Under the pieces are notes generated by a model that saw only the letters and a program-made list of their open reading frames with translations, made no database searches and had not been told where the DNA came from. A stretch of 64,000 bases of DNA from Sinonovacula constricta (Eukaryota > Mollusca > Bivalvia > Cardiida > Solecurtidae), in the NCBI GenBank assembly GCA_007844125.1, contig CM017567.1, forward strand, positions 3,529,660 through 3,593,659, read 5' to 3'. Positions 36,112 through 45,501 of the stretch are shown here, piece by piece (within the stretch, counting starts at the first letter, position 1; each line of letters starts with the position of its first letter). The translations under genes and the position numbers were made by a program.

Positions 36112-37005
36112 CCTGACACCGCTCCAAGTAATTAACCCACCTAGCTATCGTGTCGTGGCCTGACACCGCCTCAAGTCATTAACCCACCTAGCTATCGTGT
36201 CGTGGCCTGACACCGCTCCAAGTCATTAACCCAACGAGCTATCGTGCCGTGGTCTGGCACCGCTCCAAGTCATTAACCCACCTAGCTATCGTGTCGTGGC
36301 CTGACATCGCTCCAAGTCATTAACCCACCTAGCTATTGTGTCGTGGCCTGACACCGCTCCAAGTCATTAACCCACCTAGCTATCGTGTCGTGGCCTTACA
36401 CTGCACCAAGTCATTAACCCACCTAGCTATCGTGTCGTGGCCTGACACCGCTCCAAGTCATAAACCCATCTAGCTATCGTGTCGTGGCCTGAAACCGCTC
36501 CAAGTCATTAACCCACCTAGCTATCGTGTCGTGGCCTTACACTGCACCAAGTCATTAACCCACCTAGCTATCGTTTCGTGGCCTGACACCGCTCCAAGTC
36601 ATTAACCCACCTAGCTATCGTGTCGTGGCCTGACACCGCCTCAAGTCATTAACCCACCTAGCTATCGTGTCGTGGCCTGACACCGCACCAAGTCATTAAC
36701 CCACCTAGCTATCGTGTCGTGGCCTGACAAGGCCCCAAGTCATTAACCGTCTAACTATCGTGTCGTGGCCTGACACCGCTCCAAGTCATTAACCCACCTA
36801 GCTATCGTGTCGTGGCCTTACACTGCACCAAGTCATTAACCCACCTAGCTATCGTGTCGTGGCCTGACTCCGCTCCAAGTCATTAACCCACCTAGCTTTC
36901 GTGTCGTGGCCTGACTCCGCTCCAAGTCATTAACCCACCTAGCTATCGCGTCGTGGCCTGACACCGCACCAAGTCATTAACCCACCTAGCTATCGTGTCG
37001 TGGCC
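36112..37005. repeat. 47-bp satellite array, 19 copies
   Basis: The unit reads CCTGACACCGCTCCAAGTCA then TTAACCCACCTAGCTATCGTGTCGTGG. The first two copies start at 36112 and 36159, and 19 full periods fit to 37,005. Variants recur in register: CCTTACACTGCACC at copies 7, 10 and 16, and CCTGACACCGCACC at copies 13 and 19. One divergent unit is at about 36,723. One further copy resumes after the MITE. Confidence 0.95.
36998..37005. repeat. Left 8-bp target-site duplication of the MITE
   Basis: TCGTGGCC, part of a satellite unit, repeated exactly at 37,368-37,375 on the other side of the inserted element. Confidence 0.85.
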
Positions 37006-37367
37006 CAGGCGCGTTTCTGCCATTACGCACTTTACGCACGTGCGTAACTTCCGTTCGAAAAATCGAAAATCTGAAAGTACCAAAAACACTATGAAAGTCG
37101 ATGCCTACACAGGCTTAGGAATGATATATCTTATTTTCGTAGTTTCTATGATATAAAATCTTATTACCACATCATTAAAGTTGAAAAGGTTTTAAAATGA
37201 TTAAACTTACACACGTCAGGATTTTAGTCGTTCATATTTTTCCTCGCATGTCCGCATTTTACCTGTTATTCATTAGAAAAGAACCGAATATAATCAAAAG
37301 TATTACTACGAAGGTTATTTCTCTTGTAATTGTGCGTAACTTCAAAAACGGCACAGATACGCGCCTG
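37006..37367. mobile_element. hAT-type MITE inserted in the satellite
   Basis: A 362-bp element begins CAGGCGCGTTTCTGCC and ends GGCACAGATACGCGCCTG, so its ends are imperfect inverted repeats starting CAGGCGCGT.TCTG. Further internal inverted similarity includes TTACGCAC and GTGCGTAA. An exact 8-bp direct duplication (TCGTGGCC) flanks it. CAG-starting ends and 8-bp target duplications are typical of the hAT superfamily. There is no transposase; the frames at 37197-37397 and 37266-37469 cross the border into the satellite. It needs an autonomous hAT in trans. Confidence 0.85.
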
Positions 37368-37420
37368 TCGTGGCCTGACACTGCTCCAAGTCATTAACCC
37401 ACCTAGCTTTCGTGTCGTGA
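37368..37420. repeat. Right TSD and last copy of the 47-bp satellite
   Basis: TCGTGGCC (37,368-37,375), then CCTGACACTGCTCCAAGTCATTAACCC and the rest of one unit ending TTTCGTGTCGTG. The array stops here. Confidence 0.85.
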
Positions 37421-38365
37421 AACTACCTGTCTTCCTTGCTTTAGTGTAAATAGGAAAGAGTTCCAACACTACAGTTGTGTTTATTTTCCTACCCTTACCT
37501 AAGGCTGAAGTTCAACCGATCGCGCAACGTAGATGTCTCTATAAATAATATTTTAGTTATTTTTTTCTGACTTTAATGATGAGATTTCCTTTAATCTTTA
37601 ACTACTCATTTAGATACAAGAAGAATCCTAATGTTTCGTTTTTTTGAAACCTTTAAATTTAAGAAATAACTCGGTTTAAGTAGGATTTTTTTTTTAAAAA
37701 TATGGACACCACCCCTTATCTGGTGAGGCCAGTCCTCAGCACATGAGACCAACATACAATGAATATTTAATTTTAATTGGCTTGAAGGTTTCCCTTAGTC
37801 ATATATTGACATTCTTCTCTGCATTTTGATAACAAGTGAAAGACATATTACTTAAAATAAAATCTCGAAGGGTCATTCCAATACGACGTGACTATACAAG
37901 TGCATTGTATATACATGTACAATTTACTAATATATACATCCATCCTGCATGTGTATACCTGCAAGACCAAGTTTTCCCTGTTTCATTGGTATTTCGTTTC
38001 CTATTTTACTAGACTTTAAACTTATTTACTGACAAGGGAACGTCAGAACCAATTGATTGTTCAACGAATCTACATAAAAACAAGGAAGTTAAACATTTCA
38101 ATATAGCATTAGGATCGAATGCTTACCCAGAAGGGATCTTCTTAGTGCGTCAAAAGTAAAAACAGGAGACAAACTGTTTATTCAGGCTACACCTGTTCGG
38201 AGTTAGAAGTAAATCAAAACAAGACGTCAATGGCCCAGGGGAACTTACCAATACAGTTTACATGGCCGACTTTTTTAACTCCCGATACAGGTGCTTAATG
38301 TAAGTTGTCTCACTTTGATGGGATATTTTTTGCACTGTAAATTTGAAAGAAAAAACAAACTTCAG
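37421..38365. other. Non-coding, no gene seen
   Basis: AT-rich. No exon or repeat was recognised. Confidence 0.4.
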
Positions 38366-38465
38366 TAAGTGCGAGGTTGGAGCGCTCCACAAACCAGGTT
38401 TAAGCACCCCAATCGGTCATTTTGTCGACTGACCGTTACAAGGCGGCAACTGCTGGTTTTTCGTT
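38366..38465 (+). repeat. SINE-like repeat related to 11,183-11,290
   Basis: AGTGCGAGGTTGGAGCGCTCCACAAACCAGGTTTAAGCACCCCAATCGGTC, then GACTGACCG..ACAAGGCGGCAACTGCTGG. The order of blocks is the same as at 11.2 kb. The 98-codon frame that follows (38466-38762) shows no domain. Confidence 0.6.
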
Positions 38466-39689
38466 TTGTTTCTCGTGTTTCGTCTCTGTGTTTTGTCACA
38501 TTTATATTTACCCTGTTTGCCTTTGTCTAGAGGTAGTTTAGATTTAAATATCTGTAATAATTCTTATAGAACCTTTTCTTATTTAGCTTTTAATCTATAT
38601 AAAACACAAACTTATAAAATATGTCACGTTGAGATTTCTGTGTACACACTGTGCAGGTCGCAATGTATAAAACAAAACTACACTAACAGGCATTCATCAA
38701 GACTTAGTGGTGCAGTCTTTGAAGCATTAGACTGTTGTGCACGGTGTCCCGGTTTCAAATGATACACAAGCTAAGCATCGTTTTAATTGCGTTAGTAACA
38801 CTTCTTTTAACAGCTAGCATATTTAAGTATTCAAAACACAAATCGTTTAATAAGTTTTATTTATTTTAAAACCATTTATCTAATATGGATAAGTTAAAAC
38901 AATGTGTATGTAATAGTTACTTTTGTTTTAATCTATAATTTTTAATGAAAACAAAGCTTATATCTTACAATTAATTCACGTTCAAGAGAGGGGTATTTTT
39001 AAATCACGGCTAAGGAATATAAATTCTGTGTACTTAAAAAACTTATAATTTAGAGATTTTTGTTGATCATTTTAGATTTGTGAGTATTTATTACGTTATC
39101 TGAAACATGCCCGGACTGCAGCTTATGTTTTAGAACCAGTCACATATATTACTGGAACCTGCTAGGTCCGGTTGAGTCCGACTTAAACGAAAGATGGCCA
39201 TAAAAGCATCATATGTCATAGAGTTGTCTTTATGTATACCAAGTCTGTTACAGTCTTAACGCTTTAAACAGCCGTTAAAATTCGTATATTAGGTTAAAAT
39301 AAGATTAATTTAAAAGTAATATTATGTTCAAGATATTAACTTATAACACAAAAATTCATTTTCTGTAGGGTAGAGCACCCATCATAACATGATCGTTACA
39401 ATCATAACAATAATAGTAGCCCAGAAATTGCCGAGTGCACTCGAGGGACGATGGATGTTGACCTGAGATCTCATAAACCACAATAAGGTATAATGAACAA
39501 TACATGTACCTTATCAGTTGTAAGGCTCTTGAGGGTTTTTTTACCTATGTCCCAGTTTATGGACAAGTTCACGTAGTGTCATATACTTCCATTCACGGCG
39601 TTGCAACAAGACGCTGTGTCCTTACTTGTCGTAGAGATACAAAATGCTGCGTTGCGGAATGAACATTTAACTATGGTGGGACGTTTTTG
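38466..39689. other. Non-coding, no gene seen
   Basis: AT-rich. Nothing recognised. Confidence 0.4.
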
Positions 39690-39926
39690 TCAAAAGCCAT
39701 TTTGTGAGCAAATTTGATAAAAGATGCATATCGACATTAATCTTATAATCCGTCGAATAACCGTTTTGCTCCGTTTGCTCCGTTTGGGACGGGAAGCTAG
39801 ACGTTGAAGGACTTGTGGCTTATCATTATTCGTCGGAAACATTCGGTCACGAGTACGTCTTCGCCGCCGAGGAATTCCATATCCTCTGATCTGGTGTCCG
39901 TATGGCGCACCGTATTTGTTAGACAT
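39690..39926 (-). CDS. Hypothetical basic protein, 78 residues, or first exon
   Basis: The minus frame starts at ATG 39,926 (context CTCATATGTC) and ends at TGA 39,690. Codon composition is more GC-rich than the surroundings. The product opens MSNKYGAPYGHQIRGYG, then has an Arg-rich cluster (PRRRRRTRDR), another basic cluster (RPKRSKRSK), and a short hydrophobic end (IIRLMSICIFYQIC). This could be a nuclear protein, or the cytoplasmic N-terminus and membrane anchor of a type II protein with its next exon downstream. No GTRAGT donor is obvious, and I do not recognise the family. A non-repetitive, moderately GC-rich 5' leader lies at 39,927-40,080. Confidence 0.35.
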   Translation of the reverse strand: MSNKYGAPYGHQIRGYGIPRRRRRTRDRMFPTNNDKPQVLQRLASRPKRSKRSKTVIRRIIRLMSICIFYQICSQNGF

Positions 39927-40309
39927 ATGAGTTAGATGTGGTGTACCTGGCCTGTGGTTAGGGGACCTGTCCTTGACACGTACTGGGGATCAGTGAAGAG
40001 ACCTCGCATGTCCATCACCTGCAGTCGACTGGGCTGTCCAAACAGTCAAGCACACGTCATCTTCCGACGGATGGTGTGTAAAAGTTAGTCTGCTCATGGA
40101 AGTGTGGCTTGTTTACTTTGCAGCTGATATTCTAACGTTACAACACATATGCCTTGATTCAGTAGATAGCGAATTGACACTGGCTTACACTTTATTTGTA
40201 TATATATATGTGTGTAAATTTTTACAATCGTTGTAGTTTTATTTTTCAGTTTTTGCTAATGCGTTGCTCTTAAAGCTTAGGAACAATGTTTCCTCCAAGT
40301 TTCCTGTTA
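39927..40309. other. Possible 5' leader or upstream region of the 39.7-kb candidate
   Basis: GC content is above the local average to about 40,080, then AT-rich with a short TATATATATGTGTG run near 40,200. No exon is supported. Confidence 0.3.
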
Positions 40310-40658
40310 CATACATTTGGATGCAACCCGTGCATTTGTTTGTTTATTGGGTTTATCGTCCCACCAACAGTATTTCAGTTATCTGGAGACGTTATCCACT
40401 TGAAGCAGGTATAGTGCTGCCTTCACTGAGTATAGCATGCCGTGAACACCTGGCATGATACCACACCCAGTCACATTATCCTGACACCGGGCCAACCAGT
40501 CGTGGAACTACCCTTATATTTGCTTGAGCGTTAGCAAGGGAGCTATACCACTACCATTTTTAACGACTTTGGTATGTCGCGGCCCGGGATCGAACCCGGG
40601 GCCTCCCGCACCTGAAGCCGACGCTCTACCGATTGCGCTACCAGGTCCGGTCATGCAG
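40310..40658 (-). repeat. tRNA-derived SINE, minus strand, with intact A and B boxes
   Basis: Read on the minus strand from 40,655, TGGTAGCGCAATCGGTAGAGC is an A box and GGTTCGATCCC, inside a perfect CCCGGG...CCCGGG stem, is a B box. The acceptor ends and anticodon stem do not pair properly, so this is a tRNA-like SINE head and not a tRNA gene. The body, about 250 bp, runs to GACGATAAACCCAATAAACAAAC near 40,330. It differs from the TGTCGCTGTGATGTAA-body SINE elsewhere in the window, so it is a second SINE family. Confidence 0.7.
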
Positions 40659-41160
40659 TTGTAATATATCTGTACGCTAGTACCATGGAATAGTAACTAA
40701 ATATAATATTATTGAAATAATTTAAATTTATATATTTCAATTAAGATATATCCATGGTGAACAGTGGACTCTAACTTTGCAGCACGTTAAAACATAATTA
40801 CACGTGATACATCATTTGCATAGCTATACTTGTTATGTGTAGCACTATGAACATATATGTTGGAAATGCGGAACTATTTACACTGTCTATATAAGTCGTG
40901 TATCGAGATTTATATATCAATCTCTTATAATGATTCACGGGCGATTAACACAATATTGACATGACTTAAGCACACAATATACAAATAAACACAAGCATTG
41001 TTGTTTTTATTAAAGAAAACGCTGGCACAAATCTCAAAAGAATCGAACTGTTGTAAACATGAATTCTTCACACGGTCACATGCTGATGGCGTCAACTTTT
41101 ACTGATTTTTTTCTCAACGTCATAAATAATATCAATAAGACCCATTTTCCCAAATTACGT
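40659..41160. other. Non-coding, no gene seen
   Basis: AT-rich. Nothing recognised. Confidence 0.4.
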
Positions 41161-41460
41161 CATTTATATAATACATATAGATTCTGAAGTACAGTAACAT
41201 GTCCAGATTCAAAACTATACAAATATGTTCGGATTCTTAAAGTAATTATAATATTTCCGTTTATAAATTACAGTTATACGTTCTGAGTTTGAAGTACATT
41301 AATATGTTTAGAATCTGAAGTACATGAACTACGTTATACGTTAGCGATCTAAAAAAATATAAATACGTTCGAAAGCTTAGGTACATAATTATGTCTTGAT
41401 TCTGAATCGCATTTATACGTCCGCAGTCTGATTCTTTACGTTCGGAATATGAATCATATA
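41161..41460. repeat. Strongly diverged tandem repeat
   Basis: Words of the form TA(C/T)GTTCGGATTCT(G/T)AAGTACA recur roughly every 35-50 bp (near 41,175, 41,220, 41,275, 41,305, 41,340, 41,370 and 41,395), with many substitutions and indels. It looks like an ancient minisatellite. Confidence 0.5.
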
Positions 41461-41778
41461 TTATATCTTTGGATATTTTTCGTTTCTCCCTTACTGAATA
41501 TACGTGTACTAAAGTTACATGTTTCCTGGTCAGAAATGTGACAGCGCGAAAAGAACTAGTACGTCCTTGATATGATAGTGTGAGTCAGGTGGAGGTCATG
41601 TTATTTACATAATGCACTCGCTCTCATGGAAAGAAGTATATTCCATTCGTACTGGAAAGAGAAAGTCATTAAAACGCCACTAACCGTCGGATAGAAAAAA
41701 AACGAAGAAAGAAGAGAAGAGGAAACACGTTACAAAACGTCCTTGTTAAAATGGACAAATTTCCCGAAATACATATTT
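41461..41778. other. Non-coding, no gene seen
   Basis: Nothing recognised. Confidence 0.4.
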
Positions 41779-42063
41779 TTAATCAGTTACTTCATAGGTT
41801 GTCATATCTTTATGAAAACTAATATAACCTAATTTATGATAAATTTGTGTTACAAACAGTAGATTATTGGTGTTCCTTTTACAACTACATGCGAAGGAAA
41901 CAAACTTTATTAAGACATAGCAGCAGATAGTGAAGATCCAGAGCAGACGATTTCCAACAAGTAGCCGGCTGATCTTGACCTTATCCTCATGTCTAAACAT
42001 GATAAATCCGTGCTTCGAAGGCTTGGACAAAATACAATTTTTGTTCGATGTGCATTCAAACAT
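41779..42063 (-). CDS. Candidate first exon of a type II membrane protein
   Basis: The minus frame starts at ATG 42,063. It contains a second Met (MFRHEDKVKISRLL) followed by a single hydrophobic helix (LLWIFTICCYVLIKFVSFA). A short charged N-terminus and one helix near residue 40 is the layout of Golgi enzymes and other type II proteins. A weak splice donor (CAT|GTAGTT) follows the helix; unspliced, the frame ends at 41,779. No catalytic domain is present and the family is unknown. The basic candidate at 39.7-39.9 kb on the same strand has a similar short helix, but nothing links the two. Confidence 0.25.
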   Translation of the reverse strand: MFECTSNKNCILSKPSKHGFIMFRHEDKVKISRLLVGNRLLWIFTICCYVLIKFVSFACSCKRNTNNLLFVTQIYHKLGYISFHKDMTTYEVTD

Positions 42064-42480
42064 GTTAGAACTAAGGAAATAAATAATCCTTCTTATTTAC
42101 AGAAATTACTTTCAAAAATTCATTCCGTGCATACTTAATCCTATCAATCGCGATTCGTGATTTTTTTAAAGAAAAAAATCAGTATCAAGTTTTTAAAATG
42201 AGCTTTAACTGAGTAAACTTTTGTACTAAGCGATAACAATATTATTTAAATACATTAGAATAAGTGATAAACTTTACAATTAGAAACCGGGCTTTTTACT
42301 GAAAAGAATGTTTACCCAACTATTATTTTATATACCCACATGCGACATTGAAGACATTTCAGCTTATAACGGTAAATGTGGTGTCATATATATCCGAGAA
42401 ATAAAATATTTTCATCAGGGCGTAAAGTGTATTCAATTTGTCAGGTGTGATTGTTTTGTTGACAGGTCCCTCTGTCCAGC
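42064..42480. other. Non-coding, no gene seen
   Basis: AT-rich. The 86-codon plus frame at 42308-42568 has no domain. Confidence 0.4.
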
Positions 42481-42489
42481 TGTCAGTCA

Positions 42490-42560
42490 TAGTGTAAAAT
42501 CACTGGTCACTAAACGTCACGTAACGTCTGAACGTTCACTGGTCACTTTACGTCACATGA
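42490..42560. promoter_or_regulatory. Cluster of CRE-like half-sites in a short direct repeat
   Basis: TCACTGGTCACTAAACGTCACGTAACG and TCACTGGTCACTTTACGTCACATGACG, described in parts, are two copies about 39 bp apart. Each contains a (A/T)ACGTCAC CRE-like word and flanking TCAC words. No adjacent gene start is firm, so the role is speculative. Confidence 0.3.
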
Positions 42561-44084
42561 CGGGTTAGCGTTCAGTAAGCGTTCTCAAACAGCATCAGTA
42601 TACAGAACGTGATGTATCTAGGTCACTGGAACAATGTTGCTGGACCGAAACGTTAGTCGAGCGTGTAGAGGACAGATAACGAAATGTAACGTATTACAGA
42701 CGACGGAAACAGTAAAGACGTGAGCTGCCTGAAGAGCGTTTTACGGAGTGAATTCTTATGTTTTGATGTCGGATGATGTGATCAAGTATGTGGAAATGAT
42801 AACATAAAAGGTACAGTTTAATTAAATATATACTTACAACGTAATTGTTGTTTTGATCAGATATCAAAAAAACATACTCGAGACGATGCTGATTTTGTAA
42901 AGGTAAATCAAACAAAATAGCATTTTCTTTAAAAACAATAATGCAAAAATGGCTATAATTTGTAATCAAAAAGTTATTTTGAAAATTTTATATTGCCACT
43001 GTTTGCAGCTTGTGGTGCCTTTATTTTTAATTTAATTGGAAAAAAATAACATTACAAAATATCTAATGTAGTATTGTCTTTTTTTATTTTTAAAACTTGT
43101 GCTAAGCCAGACTTTATATAAAATGTTAATTAGAACAATGAGATAACGAAGCAAATGAATGTATCTATTTGATTATAACGGTTAACAAATGATGAAGTAG
43201 ATATTCGTGTTAAATAAAGAATAAATCATTTTGTACTTAATTAATCATGTCTATACATTGCACATCTTTACAACATTCATTTACCTATAACTTCTCGGAC
43301 AAGTCGTGATTTCCAGAATCATGTTTCTTATTACGTTATTTTAGATTGAAACTATTGTGTTTTTGTCTTTGAAAAGCGACATAATAAGTGGAACAATACA
43401 ATATTATAATTATGAACCACATTGTCAGTGCTTCTTTTAAGGGCAAACGAAAGTGTGTGTTTTTCATCAAAGCCATTAGGCTCCATGTCACTTGTTAATT
43501 TAGTTTTCCTTGGGTATAAATTAACACTGCTGTTTTCTGTGCATACTGCATCTGTCAAAAAAGACGGTCTACAGGTAATAAACTATGCCACTTGTCGTGG
43601 CTTCTATTGTTTGTGCCTCTCGTGTCTTCCATCTTATACATTCTTAGTTTAAGTGGCTGATGTTTTTGCCTAAGAATCGGAAGGAATCGCGTTCGAGACT
43701 GCAGACCGGACATAATATTTAGGCGGTACCTTTTAGTATTTACTTTGACTTTTCCATATTGGATACTGTCTAAATACTGATTCCTCACTCTGAGCGAACA
43801 GTCGAGATGTGTAAATAACCTGTCGGACACGGAAGCTCAAAACAACAACAACAACACCTGTACAGTTGGACATGTCTGACTTTACTGAATAAAATGTCTA
43901 CTTGACTAAATGACCACGTCAATACCGTCGCTTCTAAGGCGACCTTTGTGCACCCGCAAGGTCATGAGACAATTGCATGCCAAGGAAAAGCAAAATGAGA
44001 CACAATGATCAATGCGTACAGAAAGGAGGTACAGCAACTGTCATAATCTTCTTGAGTGCTTAAGGATTATTAAGTTGTTTGTTG
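42561..44084. other. Non-coding; possible degenerate tRNA-like head near 43,690
   Basis: GCGTTCGAGACTGCAGACCGG at 43,690 resembles a B box, and an AACAACAACAACAACA run lies at 43,840. Frames at 42694-42969, 43352-43558, 43422-43652 and 43555-43830 overlap on both strands and show no domains. Confidence 0.35.
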
Positions 44085-44214
44085 TGTTGTTTTTATTTGT
44101 TTCTGTTTTTGTTTGTTTTTTGTTGTTTTTTTTTTTGTTTTTTTTTGTTTGTTTGTTTGTTTTTGTTTTTTGTTGTTTTTGTTGTGTTTTTTTTTTTTTT
44201 GGGGGGGGGGGGGG
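44085..44214. repeat. T/G-rich tract ending in T14 G14
   Basis: TTTG and TTG runs end in 14 T (44,187-44,200) followed by 14 G (44,201-44,214). The overlapping frames at 44012-44260, 44041-44226 and 44079-44264 are translations of this tract. Confidence 0.9.
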
Positions 44215-44524
44215 ATACCAACTCATTTTATTTAAACCATCTTTGTGTCTTGATGGATAATTGATTAAAATGATTTTTTTTAATGCAAATGCATAATACC
44301 CTCATAATATCAAATCAAACACGAACAGCGCCAATTACACCTCTATACGATGTTGAATTCGTCCACCTCTTTGCTGTGACGCGCTTTGCTCCTGAAGTTT
44401 TTACATATTCTAAATAACATAGCCTAACTCATACAGCGAAACATGGCGGCAAACTGGTTTTGCAAACATCTATTGTTCATTAAAATTATTCCTCCCTTTG
44501 GATAATAAAATCCAATGCAATTAA

Positions 44525-44735
44525 AACCCCGGCCGGGTCGAACCAAAGACTTTAAAGTTGGTAGTAGTGGCTTCCCTCCTAACGCTCGGGGCTAAGGGGA
44601 CAGCAATACGCCTGACTCGTCGGTGTCAGTATAATGGACCGGCCGGGTTCAGTCACTGGGCACCTCATAAGTGCCCCTGTGCTATAATGATAGAAATGTC
44701 GCTGCACAGTATCGGCAAATGCCGGCAAATCCCAT
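44525..44735. repeat. Probable SINE-like dispersed repeat
   Basis: CCGGCCGGGTCGAACC at 44,530 looks like an inverted B box with T stem. GTGTCAGTATAATGG..CGGCCGGGTT and GGGCACCTCATAAGTGCCC (a hairpin), then GCTATAATGATAGAAATGTCGCTGCAC, follow. The last part resembles the SINE body. I recall similar units in molluscs but cannot verify this here. Confidence 0.35.
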
Positions 44736-45127
44736 CCCATTCTAATGCAATTATTAATCGTAAGAAGCACTTACACATAAATCTTGATATAAACTCTGAC
44801 AAATAAATGTAATATTTGCAGAAACAGCATATAATTCCCAATGAGATTTTAAGCTCATATAAACGCCAGGAAATTATATTCAAATTGCATCATAGCGTGT
44901 ACATTTATCATTTTAACAGCAGCACTTGCATTTCATTGTTGTATATCACGCTCAACTACTCTAAGTTCAATTAAATTATCAAATGCAATGTGCAGAACAC
45001 ATGCAAAATCTATAATTAAGATTCGACTGAATGCACTTGTGTGCAAGATGTAAAAGGAACAATGAAAATTCGTTGTTGTATTTTATAGCCAATAGCTTAC
45101 AAGCGATTCAAGGTGCTCATTTAAGAA
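44736..45127. other. Upstream intergenic sequence of the ankyrin gene
   Basis: AT-rich. No exon was recognised. Confidence 0.4.
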
Positions 45128-45155
45128 GGGGTGGGGAGAAGGGGTGGCTGTGGGG
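45128..45155 (+). promoter_or_regulatory. Putative G-quadruplex upstream of the ankyrin gene
   Basis: Four GGGG runs at 45,128, 45,133, 45,141 and 45,152 are separated by loops of 1, 4 and 7 bases. They lie on the sense strand about 350 bp before the start codon, which could be promoter or 5' leader. Confidence 0.45.
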
Positions 45156-45501
45156 TCACAGGCACACAAATCATCTTTCTTTCTTTATTTTGAGATAATT
45201 GATTTTAGTTGTCTAAATGTAATAACAAATGCAGTTACAAATCAAACCATGAGGAAATCTAAGGTTTTCTTTAAACCACAGAAATAGAAATTTTCTCGGA
45301 ACTTATCTACGTATGTATTCTGCTAAATTGCATCGTACTTATCGTTAACAGTATGCAATATCTAAGCTTTTTTCTATGTGATCTACACGTGTCTTAAATT
45401 TTTTTCTTTCTAAAACCACATATATCACGAGATCTCATTCTTTTTTGCTTCACACAGAATCTTCAAGTCCCTTTCTGTAGACTACGCCCACATTAGTTAA
45501 G

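Noticed and set aside
36112..37005. CRISPR-like regular repeats
   Set aside because: Units are contiguous 47-bp repeats without unique spacers in eukaryotic DNA, so this is a satellite.
40572..40655. Functional tRNA gene on the minus strand
   Set aside because: A and B boxes are good, but the acceptor ends and the anticodon stem do not pair and the T arm is a 6-bp palindrome, so it is a SINE head.
44012..44264. Open frames on both strands around 44.1 kb
   Set aside because: Low-complexity translation of the T/G tract ending in T14 G14.
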